This document shows positions 20,592 to 31,600 of a stretch of DNA of 64,000 nucleotides, in pieces (the first letter of the stretch is position 1; every line of letters starts with the position of its first letter). Both the position numbers and the translations under genes were made by a program. Under the pieces are notes generated by a model, which worked only from the letters and a program-made list of their open reading frames with translations, did no database searches and was not told the DNA's origin. The stretch lies in the NCBI RefSeq assembly GCF_026151205.1, contig NC_087079.1, forward strand, positions 7,226,169 through 7,290,168. The letters are read 5' to 3'. This stretch comes from Bolinopsis microptera. Taxonomy: Eukaryota > Ctenophora > Tentaculata > Lobata > Bolinopsidae.

Positions 20592-22865
20592 TCAGGCTCT
20601 TGCAACCCGATTAGAATACTCTGCTTCAATATATGCCTGTCTTGAAATTCGAAGGCTGTTAAGATGATCAGCTACAAGTTGAGATGCTGATTGGTCTGTT
20701 AAGGCTGGAAGTTTGTTGGCAGAGTTCCCTGGTATATTAGGATTTCGACCTAATACGAGTTGGTATGGTGAGAATCCGAAGATGTTGATCAAAGAGTTTT
20801 TTGCATGAACTGCCCACATCAAGGCAATATGAATCGAGCATTTAACATCATCAATGATCTTTTCAGTCATTTCTCCTACTAGTGCGTTGTGACGCTCACA
20901 AATACCATTTGAGAATGGAGCTTCAGCAGCTGTAGTTTTGTGTAACACATTGAATGCCTCACAGAAAGCATCCCAGCTATGGCTGTTAAACTCACCTCCG
21001 TTGTCGCTCAGTATCTTTTTTGGTGGTCCAAAAAAGGAGATCCAAATCAACATGAACTTTTCCATAACTTCTTTTGCAGTTTTTGATTTGAGTGGGTGTA
21101 CTGCTGAAAATCTAGTAAGGTAATCAACACAGTGTAAAACCCAAACACCTCGAATCAGCTTAAGATCCATTGAGACAAGTTCATTGAATTCAGTTGCAAG
21201 GGGTAAAGAAACCACTGGTTTTGGGGCAGCGCGCCTATGTTTTAAGCAAAATTCACACGATTTATCAAGAAGCCTTAGTTCAGTTTCCAAAGCTGTATCT
21301 CTTTTACCAGCATGATCCCACAAGTTGATGATTCTCTCACTTCTAGCATGGGCAAATCTCCTGTGTAGTTTAAGGGCCTTCTTCTTAGTATCTTCTGGTG
21401 GGGACATGTTACATGAATCAACAGTATTGATAACGCATGCTTCAGAGCAGAATGTGAAACTCTTAATAAGTGGGAGTGTATAGTGTCCTGTAGAAGTCAT
21501 TTCAAGTTCAAATAATTTACCATTGATTTCTGCTTGATCTTTTTCAAAGTTGATCCTTAGTCCTAGGTTTTTCATAGTCTTCAATGAAAGAAGCAGTGGA
21601 ATATCGGTGTCAACAACATGAACTTCAAGGATTATCTTTTCTCCGCACATCTCTACTGGCAGATGAACCATTTTCATTGCCTTGAGTTTTCCAACTCCGA
21701 ATTTGAATATAGTCTGTGAATGGAATTCTTTCATTTCATCACGAACTTTCTGATTTAGACTATCAACATAACATGTGAACCATTCTTTTCCGCATACAGT
21801 TTTGCAAGCACCTGAGTCTAGGACAGCCTTGTTGACCGTTTCTCCAACTAGCCATATTTCTTCTAGCTCATTGCCAACATTAGATTGGAAAAATATGGGT
21901 TTTTCAGGGAGGTCATGATTTTGCTTGTCTGAATCGTTAAAATGCGATCCTTGTTCATCATTTTCTTCTGAAAAGTATGTCTGTCTACCCTGCTGATTGG
22001 GGATCATGTTGCGGTTTCTGATAAGACTTTGGATATCACGGATAAATGGACAATCTTTTATCCAGTGTGTTCTGTCTCCACACCCGTAACACTGTCTGTT
22101 AACATCATTTCTGTTGGAGTTCTGATACCTTTGTTTGTTCTTTGGGCAGTCTCTTAGCCAATGGGATGTGTCACCGCAGCCATAACACTGAGGTCTTTTA
22201 TTTCCCTGGTTTTTGGTATTATAAGGATTGCGCCTAAAGCGGTTCCCACTTTGAAAATAAATCTCATCTTTTTCATAACTACTATTCTCTCCATTATAGA
22301 AAATTGCATCATCACTTTCCAGAACTTCTTGCTTTACCTTGATGAGGTTATTGGTTGCTTGAGCTTGGCTTGGTCCGTTATCAGATACTCTTAATAAGGC
22401 AGCTTTTGCTTCTGCAAGGGTCATAGTCTGACATGTCGATCTAGCCAGAAGATACCGATTGGGGGATAGGTTAGCTGCTCTTAAAAGCTTATTCGCCACA
22501 ACGAGATCAGGGAGTACAAGTTTCTCGGCCTTCAGCTCATTGAGCTTTTGCTCATACACATGGATGAATTCCTTTATATTCTTGTCTTTTTCCCTCTTCA
22601 TCTGATCAAATTCGTCGAATTTCAACGATATATTGTTCTCTTCAACATACACTCCGTCAAGAATGGCGATCAGGTCGCTAACCTTTGTTTTGGTGCTATC
22701 AATTGCCAATGCAATGTCTAAGGCACTTCCGGACATGTTAAGAACAAGGGCGGCTCCTCTATCATCTTCTTCGATGTCGGTGACTTTCTCCCACAGTTGG
22801 ACGAGTTTCTTGTATTGCTTGTAGTTCTCACCACAGAACTTAGGTGTGTTGGCTTTCCTCGTCAT
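20592..22865 (-). CDS. Copia gag-protease-integrase polyprotein
   Basis: Minus-strand frame of 757 aa. The gag part is about residues 1-200, followed by two CX2CX4HX4C zinc knuckles (near 225 and 257), the aspartic protease DSGA motif (near 349), the integrase HHCC zinc finger (about 498-545) and the DDE core, with the second aspartate in SDNGGEF (near 622). It starts 32 nt downstream of the 5' LTR. It stops early through a one-base shift at the end of integrase. It would act in particle assembly, polyprotein cutting and integration; the element as a whole is not intact. Confidence 0.93.
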   Translation of the reverse strand: MTRKANTPKFCGENYKQYKKLVQLWEKVTDIEEDDRGAALVLNMSGSALDIALAIDSTKTKVSDLIAILDGVYVEENNISLKFDEFDQMKREKDKNIKEFIHVYEQKLNELKAEKLVLPDLVVANKLLRAANLSPNRYLLARSTCQTMTLAEAKAALLRVSDNGPSQAQATNNLIKVKQEVLESDDAIFYNGENSSYEKDEIYFQSGNRFRRNPYNTKNQGNKRPQCYGCGDTSHWLRDCPKNKQRYQNSNRNDVNRQCYGCGDRTHWIKDCPFIRDIQSLIRNRNMIPNQQGRQTYFSEENDEQGSHFNDSDKQNHDLPEKPIFFQSNVGNELEEIWLVGETVNKAVLDSGACKTVCGKEWFTCYVDSLNQKVRDEMKEFHSQTIFKFGVGKLKAMKMVHLPVEMCGEKIILEVHVVDTDIPLLLSLKTMKNLGLRINFEKDQAEINGKLFELEMTSTGHYTLPLIKSFTFCSEACVINTVDSCNMSPPEDTKKKALKLHRRFAHARSERIINLWDHAGKRDTALETELRLLDKSCEFCLKHRRAAPKPVVSLPLATEFNELVSMDLKLIRGVWVLHCVDYLTRFSAVHPLKSKTAKEVMEKFMLIWISFFGPPKKILSDNGGEFNSHSWDAFCEAFNVLHKTTAAEAPFSNGICERHNALVGEMTEKIIDDVKCSIHIALMWAVHAKNSLINIFGFSPYQLVLGRNPNIPGNSANKLPALTDQSASQLVADHLNSLRISRQAYIEAEYSNRVARA

Positions 22866-22896
22866 TGTCGTTTCGTATATTGCACACTGCTACCAA

Positions 22897-23139
22897 TGTT
22901 TAATGCAATAAAACGACCAAATGACAGTTATAACAATCTGAAATAGAAAACGTATTAGAAATACATAATCCAATATTCATTGCTCAATAGTCAAGAATAC
23001 ATCATAAAACGGGATTTATAAAACGGCTAATAGTACTTTAAAACATAGTACTCGAAAACATACAAACTCACCACTAGGTGGAAACGAAACTTGACATCCT
23101 GTCCTAAATAAGAGCATTGTTATAAATAATGATATAACA
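22897..23139 (-). repeat. Copia 5' LTR (243 bp) with adjoining primer-binding site
   Basis: Same 243 bp as the 3' LTR. On the minus strand it is followed, after one base, by TGGTAGCAG (plus strand 22887-22895), complementary to the initiator tRNA-Met 3' end. Confidence 0.93.
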
Positions 23140-23793
23140 TCCTCCTCCTGAGTCCTCCTCCTCCTCACTCTCAGTCATCCTCCTCAGTCATCCTCCTCAG
23201 CCATCCTCCCCAGCCATCCTCCTCAGCCATCCTCCTCAGTACTCCTCTGTCCTCCTCCTTCTCAGTCATCGTCAGTCCTATTCCTCAGTCCTCCTCAGTC
23301 CTCCTCCTCCTCCTGGGTCCTCCTCCTCCTCCTCCTCCTGGGTCCTCCTGGGTCTTCCTGATCCTCCCCAATCCTCTTCCTCCTCCCCTCCTCAGTCCTC
23401 CTCATCAGTCCTCAACAGTTATCCTCCTCCCCAGTCCTCCTCCTCCTCCTGGGGCCTTTTCCTGGGTCCTCCTCCTGGGTCCTCCTTCTCCTGGGTCCTC
23501 CTCCTCCTGGGTCCTCCTTCTCCTCCTCAGTCCTTCTCCTCCTCCTCCTCCTCAGTCCTCTTCCTCCTCTTCCTCCTCAGTCCTCTTCCTCCTCTCAGTC
23601 ATCCTCCTCCCTCTCAGTCATCCTCCTCCTCCTCCTAGGTCTTCCTTCTGGGTCCTCCTCCTCCTGGGACTTCCTGATCCTTCTCCTCCCTCTCAGTCAT
23701 CCTCCTCAGTCATCCTCCTCAGCCATCCTCCTCAGCCATCCTTCTCAGCCATCCTCCTCAGTCCTCAGTACTCTTCAGTACTCTTCAGTCCTC
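23140..23793. repeat. (TCC)n satellite, right part
   Basis: Continuation of the array cut by Copia. The sequence TCCTCCTGAGTCCTCCTCC resumes directly after the LTR. Confidence 0.95.
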
Positions 23794-23802
23794 AAAATTT
23801 TT

Positions 23803-23947
23803 GTCCGCTAATGTCCACCAATGTCCGCTAATGTCCACCAATGTCCATCCAAGTCCGCCAATGTCCGTCCGGGTCCGTCAATGTCCGTCCGAGTCCGCCA
23901 ATGTCCGTCCGAGTCCGCCAATGTCCGTCTGTGTCCGCCAATGTCCC
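23803..23947 (+). repeat. GTCCG(CC)AAT decamer/20-mer array
   Basis: Tandem units of 10 bp with alternating variants (GTCCGCCAAT, GTCCGTCCGA, GTCCACCAAT), forming a 20-bp higher-order period. It is part of the right end of element B. Confidence 0.92.
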
Positions 23948-24240
23948 AAAAAACACGTCCGTTGTCTCATAGAATCCAAAAAGGACAGGACATAGGCGGA
24001 CATAGACGGACATGACACCCCCCCTATATACAAATATATGCTGTATGAGATTTATAACCGTGGACAATTGACATGCTGATTGCTGGTATTGCTTATAATT
24101 TGAGCCACCGCCCACCATGCAGCTTTAACGTCTACAACATTCTTAGAAGGAATTCTCACTAAGATTTATTATGAAGTCATTTCATTATGATTCTGTTTCA
24201 TGAAATCATTCCAATGACCTTTATACCACCTTAGGTAACC

Positions 24241-24728
24241 ATGCCAAACATCAAGCTGCAGAGTAGTGATGGAGATATTTTTGATGTTGACATCAATATT
24301 GCCAAGCAATCTGGCACTATCAGCACCATGCTGGAAGACCTTGGTATGGACGAGGAGGATGATGATCCCGTGCCACTTCCTAATGTCAGTGCTATGATTC
24401 TGAAGAAGGTGATCACTTGGTGTAAGCACCACAAGGACGATCCTCCCAAGCCTGAAGATGAGGAGAACATGGAGAAGAGAACGATGATATTGACAGTTGG
24501 GACCAGGATTTCCTCAAAGTAGATCAAGGAACCTTGTTCGAGTTGATCCTTGCTGCTAACTATCTGGACATCAAGGGATTACTGGATGTTACCTGCAAGA
24601 CAGTCGCCAACATGATAAAAGGGAAGAAAGCAGAGGAGATTCGTAAGACGTTCAATATAAAAAACGACTTTACCCCCGAGGAAGAGGAACAGATCCGCAA
24701 GGAGAATGAGTGGTGCGAAGATCCCTAG
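24241..24728 (+). pseudogene. SKP1: SKP1, intronless, with a one-base deletion
   Basis: SKP1 is the adaptor of SCF ubiquitin ligases, joining cullin-1 to F-box proteins. From [17 protein letters not shown] to the C-terminal NEWCEDP the code is very close to vertebrate SKP1. It includes the BTB/POZ-like N-terminal half and the F-box-binding C-terminal half ([17 protein letters not shown]). The frame breaks just after codon 81 (24483), where one base is missing compared with the conserved KRTDD context. As written, the first frame stops at 24522, and the C-terminal half continues in the next frame to the stop at 24726-24728. With that base the gene would be 162 codons plus stop, the normal length. 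It is either a retrocopy/pseudogene or a working single-exon gene with a sequencing error. CTTAG just before the ATG could be the acceptor of a 5'-UTR intron. Confidence 0.85.
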
Positions 24729-25158
24729 ATTGTTTCCCTGCACAGTGTTTAGTGGACTTCTCAAAACTTTTACACAAAATTGTTTATAAAAAATACCTAT
24801 GTTTATTAGTTTAGTAAATTTCTTAACATGAGCAGTACTCATAAATGCAATATATATTTTGCTTACTGTTTACTGTAGCATTTGTTTTGTATTGATTATA
24901 AAAGTTGTTGCTGAGTGTATGGGGTTGGATGTGAAACAGCTGCACTGTTGGGCTAGAAGCTAGAAGCTGAAAAGTTTTCGGAACATTTTTCTATTACCTT
25001 TGCTGTAAAAGCCTACTTACATTAAAATGTAACTTGTGTATTTACATTTAGTAAAACTCATTTGCCCATAGCCATCTACCAGTACTGTTATTATAGCATC
25101 ATTGGTTTTCCTCGATCTATTTGTTTATTTGAATGTAGTGGATTTTGGTATTCTTGAA

Positions 25159-25164
25159 AATAAA
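25159..25164 (+). terminator. Candidate poly(A) signal of the SKP1 copy
   Basis: AATAAA about 430 bp after the SKP1 stop, in an AT-rich 3' region. Position and consensus only. Confidence 0.4.
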
Positions 25165-25623
25165 ATCAGTGTTACTTTATCTAATCCTGGATTAAAAGGC
25201 TGAGCTGTCAAAGAACAGTTGTTTACTAGTTACTAAAAATTATGTGAACGTACCAGCTTTTGTTACATATATTTCTTTACAATTTGAGCAAATTTTGAGC
25301 AAATACTAGCAAATTTTGCAATCCAAAAATTGACTGGAATTCAAAACATTAGCAATTCGTACATTTTGATCAGTTAAAATTAAAACTTCATTGTTGTGCA
25401 TTAGCATATGATATATTTTCGAGAAAATGAAAAAGACCATGCCACACTGCACTGTAACTTAATAAATACCTTCAGTGTAAAATAATTTCATACTAGCGTT
25501 TGTGTAAAGTACACATTCCTCAGTCAATTCAAAAACTCCTCGTTCCAATCTTGCAGTAACTGTGTGTAATGAATGATTTAAATAATAAAATAATCCTTAC
25601 AACAGTAAAAGATGAGTGTATAG

Positions 25624-28600
25624 ATGGGTCAGGCGCAGTCACAACGGCAAGATGACTACGCGATTGAGGGAAGCTCTAATGAGCCGGTTATCATAAGAGA
25701 GGTAAGATGTGACTACGCGATTGAGGGAAGCTCTAATGAGCCGGTTATTATAAGAGAGGTAAGATGACTACGCGATTGAGGGAAGCTCTAATGAGCCGGT
25801 TATTATAAGAGAGGTAAGATGACTACGCGATTGAGGGAAGCTCTAATGAGCCGGTTATCATAAGAGAGGTAAGATGACTACGCGATTGAGGGAAGCTCTA
25901 ATGAGCCGGTTATTATAAGAGAGGTAAGTTTAGGGAGCTCAGCAGTTAAGAAGGTTCTAGAATTCAGAATATTAGAACTTTTAAATGTTTGGCATTAAAG
26001 ATTTCCAGCTTAATGAAGGTTATAGATGTGGATTCTGGTGGGGCATACCATGTAATATGGAATAATTTAATGGATTGATCACGTCATGTCGACTTTCAAG
26101 TAAACAAATATGCCTCACCTCCCCACCAGAGGAGTAGAATTTTCTAGGGTCATATAAGACGTGTAGTGTGCATGTACATATTACAAGTTATAAATGATAT
26201 TACAAGTTATAAATGATATTTTATATTACTGTAATTAAAAAGGAAACTTATTGTATATTGTTTTACATCAAACGACAAAGAAAACATAAAATTATCTTGC
26301 TTCCCATTCTTTAACTTAGTAATCTAACCAGGCATTAATTGCCAGGTACAGGTAATTAATTAATTAATTAATTAATTGCCAGGTACATGTAATTAATTAA
26401 TTAATTGCCAGGTACATGTAATTAATTGATTAATTGCCATGTACAGGTAATTAATTAATTAATTAATTAATTGTCAGGTAATTAATTAATTAATTGATCA
26501 CGGATTGCCAGGTAAAACAAGCAGAGAGACCGCGAGACCAGGTTCCCGTGATACCAGTGCTGTTTAAATGGCAGGAGTCAGTGATGGATCACTACAGTGG
26601 AGTGTGTCTGAGTGGCAACTTTAACAAGTGGGGACGACTTCCTATGAAGTTCTGTGATAACGAGTACATTGAATCTGTTGGTAGGTTCTTAGGTTATTTA
26701 AGTTATTTAATACACATTTGTTTCTTTTTTAACTTTAGATTTGTTTGGAGACGCGAATCATGCACATTTTAAGCTCTTGAATTCTTCGAATAAAATATCA
26801 TCTTTATAGAACCTCCTGAATAGAATTAAGTTTGACTCATATTTAGGTGGAACAAAACAGTCTTAAAAACAAGAATCCCAAAAATTACGTGAAAATAAAT
26901 ATGAATAGAGATTTTTTATTGTCATCAAAAATGCATGAAAAAGTACGACTGTAGAATTTATGCAAAAATAGTAAAACACAGTTACCCCAGTTAGTTACAA
27001 AAATTTACAGAGCGTCTCACTTTCAGATTTGACGCCGGGAACGTACGAATTCAAGTTTTTCGTTGACGGCGAGTGGAAACATGATCCAAAGTTGAACAAC
27101 ATTCCGAACAAATTAGGTAGTTGCCCATTTGAATCCAGTTGATGAATTTGTGGCGAATATTTTTACTTGAGTATTTTATTTTGAAGGTTGAGCTATCAAT
27201 CTCCCTCAAATCTGCCTAGAACTGAACTCTTACTTTACCTTACTTAACTTTATGCTTTTTGGCTGGCCCCTCTCCAACAATAGACTAATGAAAAATTGGC
27301 CTACATTTTCTACACTCTATAACCAGAAATGGTATATTTTTCCCTCTCTTTTGATACTGTGCCTTGTGGTATGCCTGGAATGTATCATGACATTTCGCAG
27401 GCGCTGTTTTTGCATTGAAAATAAGAAAGATTAAAAACTGAATGCAAATTTTTTCTAGACAAAATATAACGGTCACTTTTTACAATTATCTTCTCGAGTG
27501 CTAAATTAAATCAAATCAAGCACTAGTTAACACAGTCAAATTGTCATCATGATTTCTCTGACGTCATACTTGCTGAAAATCTAGGACATTATTCCACGCT
27601 AAGCCTACAAATCAAGTGTGGTTAGTACGACTGTCTTGATATTCGAACATTTCACAAATTCCTTAACTCTCAAAGAACCAGGTGGTTTCAATAACGTTAT
27701 AATGGTAACTAAAGATGATAGCTCGCTCTGTATATCCTGTACGGAAGGAGTTGAGGGAGGTGCTGCCAGGACCTTCAACTACAAGGATTTAGGAGGTTAG
27801 TTTTAATTCACCTAGCACGGTTCACATGGTAACGCTTACTTGCATTCCTGCCCAGGGGGCTATAATATTTATAGATTTCTATGGTCTCCATTCTCGATTT
27901 TACGAAGAGCAGTGATATATGAGGAGCAGGCATTTCCACGACCTCCTCTTTAGATTGGTATCAGTGAGTCTGATGTGTTTTTACTTTATTTGCTGATGAT
28001 CGTGATAACTGCTCTATGATGAATGCTTGTTTTCGCATGTGCTGATCGATTAGTAGTTAATCTAAAAGCGATGATTATTGTCTGTAGAATCTGTGCGGTG
28101 GTCCTAATTTCAGTTTCGTGTCTTTTCTAGAACGGTTAGTTGTCTTGCATCACGAGAGCGCAGAAAATCAACAAAACCCATATACATGTTAAATGTCCAA
28201 CTTTTAGATTATCTGGTGTCAATCCTGCTTCATATATGAAAATTCTCCGGATTTTTCGATAAAATTCTGCTCAAATTACCCTCAGGAGTCAGAATCAAAT
28301 ATAACTTCATTGCAAAATATGCACTCTGGGGGTCCAATGAGCATAATTACACTGAGAAATCCCACAAGTTGTCTGTTGTGACAGAGATTGTAGCCGGTTA
28401 TTAATATTTGTACATTATACATTATACATTATACATTTGTACATTTCAGAGGAGGATCAGAAGTATTCATAATAACCAGTATTAGTAACCATTAGTAACC
28501 ACTACTGGTAACTAGTAGTAACCACTACTAGTAACCAATACTGTTGTGACAGAGATTGTAGCCGGTTATTAATATTTGTACATTTCAGAGGAAGATCAGA

Positions 28601-31600
28601 AGTATTCTGACGATGGCTTCACATCGGAGGTGCCGGACATGGGCATGTACAATAACGCCGGCCCTCCTCCCCAGCTTCCTGTACAATTGAGCAGAGGTAT
28701 CCTCAATTCAGAGACCGACCAGAGCAAAGACCCCACCTTGCTACCAGAACCCCAGGTTTTTGTTTACATGACGGTTGCGGTTGTTATTTGTTGTAAGTGG
28801 CACCCCGTATCTATAGCGAAGATGATGTCGGAGGCGGTTGACAGGATCTTTGATGTTGATGGGAGTTGATGAATCCAGATTTTTGGAACATTTTTGGAAC
28901 ATTTTTGGAACATGTCCCAAAATTGTCCCAAAATTGTCCCAAAAGTGTCCCATGCATTTATTTGCCCTAATAAGCTCTAAATAGTGCCAAAAATAATTGT
29001 AAATGATGGATATAGGTAAAAACTAGGCCTAAGAGCCATCAAAACTCAAATAACATTACCCAGGTTCATGGAATGAACGAAAATGAACAAAAATGAATAT
29101 TGTCCTAAAAATGCTCAGAACGGTTTAAAATTGGTCGGAAAGTGTTTATATTGGTCCTATGACCACTCAAACCAAGTTTGGGAATCACTGCATGTCTAGA
29201 ACCGATGTTACCAATGTTCCAAAATGTTCCAATTTTGTCACAATAATTCTCCTGAGAATCCAGATTTTTGGAACATGGGCACATCGAAGTATTGGCTGTA
29301 TTTAAGTGCTGGGAAGCCTCAATTCGATTTTCTAAGATGAATATATCCGTAAGCTAGGAGTCATCAAAGTCGTATAAAATTACCCATGAAATGACCAGAA
29401 ATGAACAAAAATGAACATTCTTCTCAAAGTGCTCAGAATGGTTTAAAATTGGTCGGAAAGTGTTTATATTGGGCCTAGGACCACTCAAACCAAGTTTGGG
29501 AATCACTGCATGTCTAGAACCGATGTTACCAATGTTCCAAAATGTTCCAATTTTTGCACAATAATTCTCCTGAGAATCCAGATTTTTGGAACATGGGCAC
29601 ATCGAAGTATTGGCTGTATTTAAGTGCTGGGAAGCCTCAATTCGTTTTTCTAAGATGAATATAGGTAAAAACTAGGCCTAAGAGCCAACAAAAGTCAAAT
29701 AATATTACCCAGGTTCATGGAATGAACGAAAATGAACAAAAATGGATATATATGTCCTTAAAATTCTCAGAACGGTTTAAAATTGGTCGGTAAGTGTTTA
29801 TATTGGTCCTAGGACCACTCAAACCAAGTTTGGGAATCACTGCATGTCTAGAACCGATGTTACCAATGTTCCAAAATGTTCCAATTCGAGTGGTCTTAGG
29901 ACCAATACAAACACTTTCCGACCAATTTTAAACCGCTCTGAGCAATTCCAAAGAGTTTACGAAAGAGTCATAAGGCCAATCAACAGACTATTCATTTACT
30001 GTACTGTTAAGATGGTTCGGTATTCTGCACCCCTCGTATCGGTTCTGGGCATGCAGTGATTCCATAAACAGTCAGACAGTCACACAATGTACACCCTATA
30101 TTTAGATCACATCAGTTTCATTTGTATCACATCACTTCGTGTAATAGATGTGTGGAAGCAAATAAAGATGTGATCTGAATAAGGTGATCCGAGCGTAGCA
30201 AGGTTATCCGATCTTATTTGGTGTGATCGGATGTAGAGGCGTAAGATCAGATCAGGTCATCAGCAATAGGATTAACTTAGCAAGCTTGTTAATGAATAAC
30301 AAGAGAATAAATAGATAATTAAGTTATACAAATCATTTTCCCTCTCTGTTAACCACAACAGACACAACGACAGTGAATCCCTTCACTAAATTGATGAGCC
30401 TACCTCTTTATCTACCAGTTCAAAGAAGCACCAGCAGTCCACCTCACTCAAACTTAGAATCAGCGCACATGATCTCCATATTGAAAGAGGCAGATACTCC
30501 AACACACCCCGTGAGCAAAGACTATGTGGTTGGTGCCAATCAAGTATGGGCGTTGAGACCATCGAAGACGAGTCGCATGTTCTTTACATATGTGACTTGT
30601 ATTCAAAACAGAGGTCGAAATTAGTCAAAAATCTTTCTCAAATGCCAATCATTGAAATAAGCAATGAAATCACCGACTCCAGCAATATCAATGAAACAAA
30701 TCTCAAAGATCATCTCATGGAAATTTTGTCTCCTTACTCAACTGTAATTCCTCAAAATCATCAGAGCCTCCATATTCACTGCCACCGCTCACTTGATATT
30801 CAACCAAACACCCCACAGTATATTCAATTTCAAGAAAGGCGCTCCTATGCTGTCAACTGTGTGTGCACTTTTTTCCTTCGCTGCTCCGAAGAGCGAAATA
30901 GTTTCACCGAAGATACGCGTCAGCGTAATTCAAATGCACGAAACTTAAACAATTTTACTATCAATTTGGTGAGAACCTCGCGAATTAGTCATAATTAAGA
31001 CTCAAGGATAACCCTGGCCCTGACTTCAAGCAAAGATGATTGTTTTCATTAACTTCTGTAAACAATTATGACGGTCCATGATAATGGATCTATAATTTAA
31101 TTTTAATCCTGTGTAAATCCTGTGTAAATCCTGTGTAATCCTCAACCAACCCCTTTACCAGCAACCTTCATCCCTCAACCAACTCATTCACCACCAGCCT
31201 ACCTAACGCAACCAACCCCTTCACCAGCAACCTACCTCGCGCCGCTCAACCAACCCTTTCACCTGCAACCTTCATCCCTCAACGAACAAATACAGCTAAT
31301 GATGTCAAAAATTTATATCAATATATTGGGGGATTATTAAAACCAAAATAGTTGCCCAATAAAATAATTTCTGCCTTCTCTTGGAGGTACGTGTGCTAAT
31401 TGTACATAATTCTGAATGCAACTTTAAGACTCTGTTGGACGAAAATATTGACTCTTTGCCACCATTTTCTTACCATTCTGAGCGCTTTAAGGATAATTTT
31501 CATTTTTGTTCATTTTCGTTCATGAACGAAAATGAACAAAAATGAAAATTATCCTTAAAGCGCTCAGAATGGTAAGAAAATGGTGGCAAAGAGTCAATAT

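Larger units (their letters stand above)
16448..23139 (-). mobile_element. Ty1/Copia LTR retrotransposon, 6.7 kb, defective
   Basis: Two 243-bp LTRs enclose gag-pol code on the minus strand in the Copia order: gag, protease, integrase, reverse transcriptase, RNase H. Behind the 5' LTR stands TGGTAGCAG, which matches the 3' end of initiator tRNA-Met as a primer-binding site. The code is broken by a frameshift after integrase (near 20590), another near 19900, and by a 1.13-kb DNA element in the reverse transcriptase region (18357-19485). The identical LTRs suggest these defects are young, or partly sequence errors. The element sits inside the TCC satellite. Confidence 0.95.
15009..24032. mobile_element. 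Poly(G)-ended element B (9 kb, interrupted by a Copia insertion)
   Basis: The left end is G20 CC G25 (15017-15063) followed by TGTCACGTCCGTCTATGTCC. The right end is its inverse, ending in C7 (24018-24024). Flanking octamers TATATATA and TATATACA differ at one base. Both subterminal parts carry GTCTCATAGAATCC and GGACAGGACATAGGCGGACA, again in direct orientation. The middle is TCC satellite, split at 16447/23140 by the Copia element. Without Copia it would be about 2.3 kb, similar in plan to element A. Confidence 0.72.

Noticed and set aside
30546-30998. Independent host gene in AMPK beta intron 5
   Set aside because: The Cys/His-containing start matches the C-terminal end of LINE pol proteins and extends upstream of the Met without a gene-like start.
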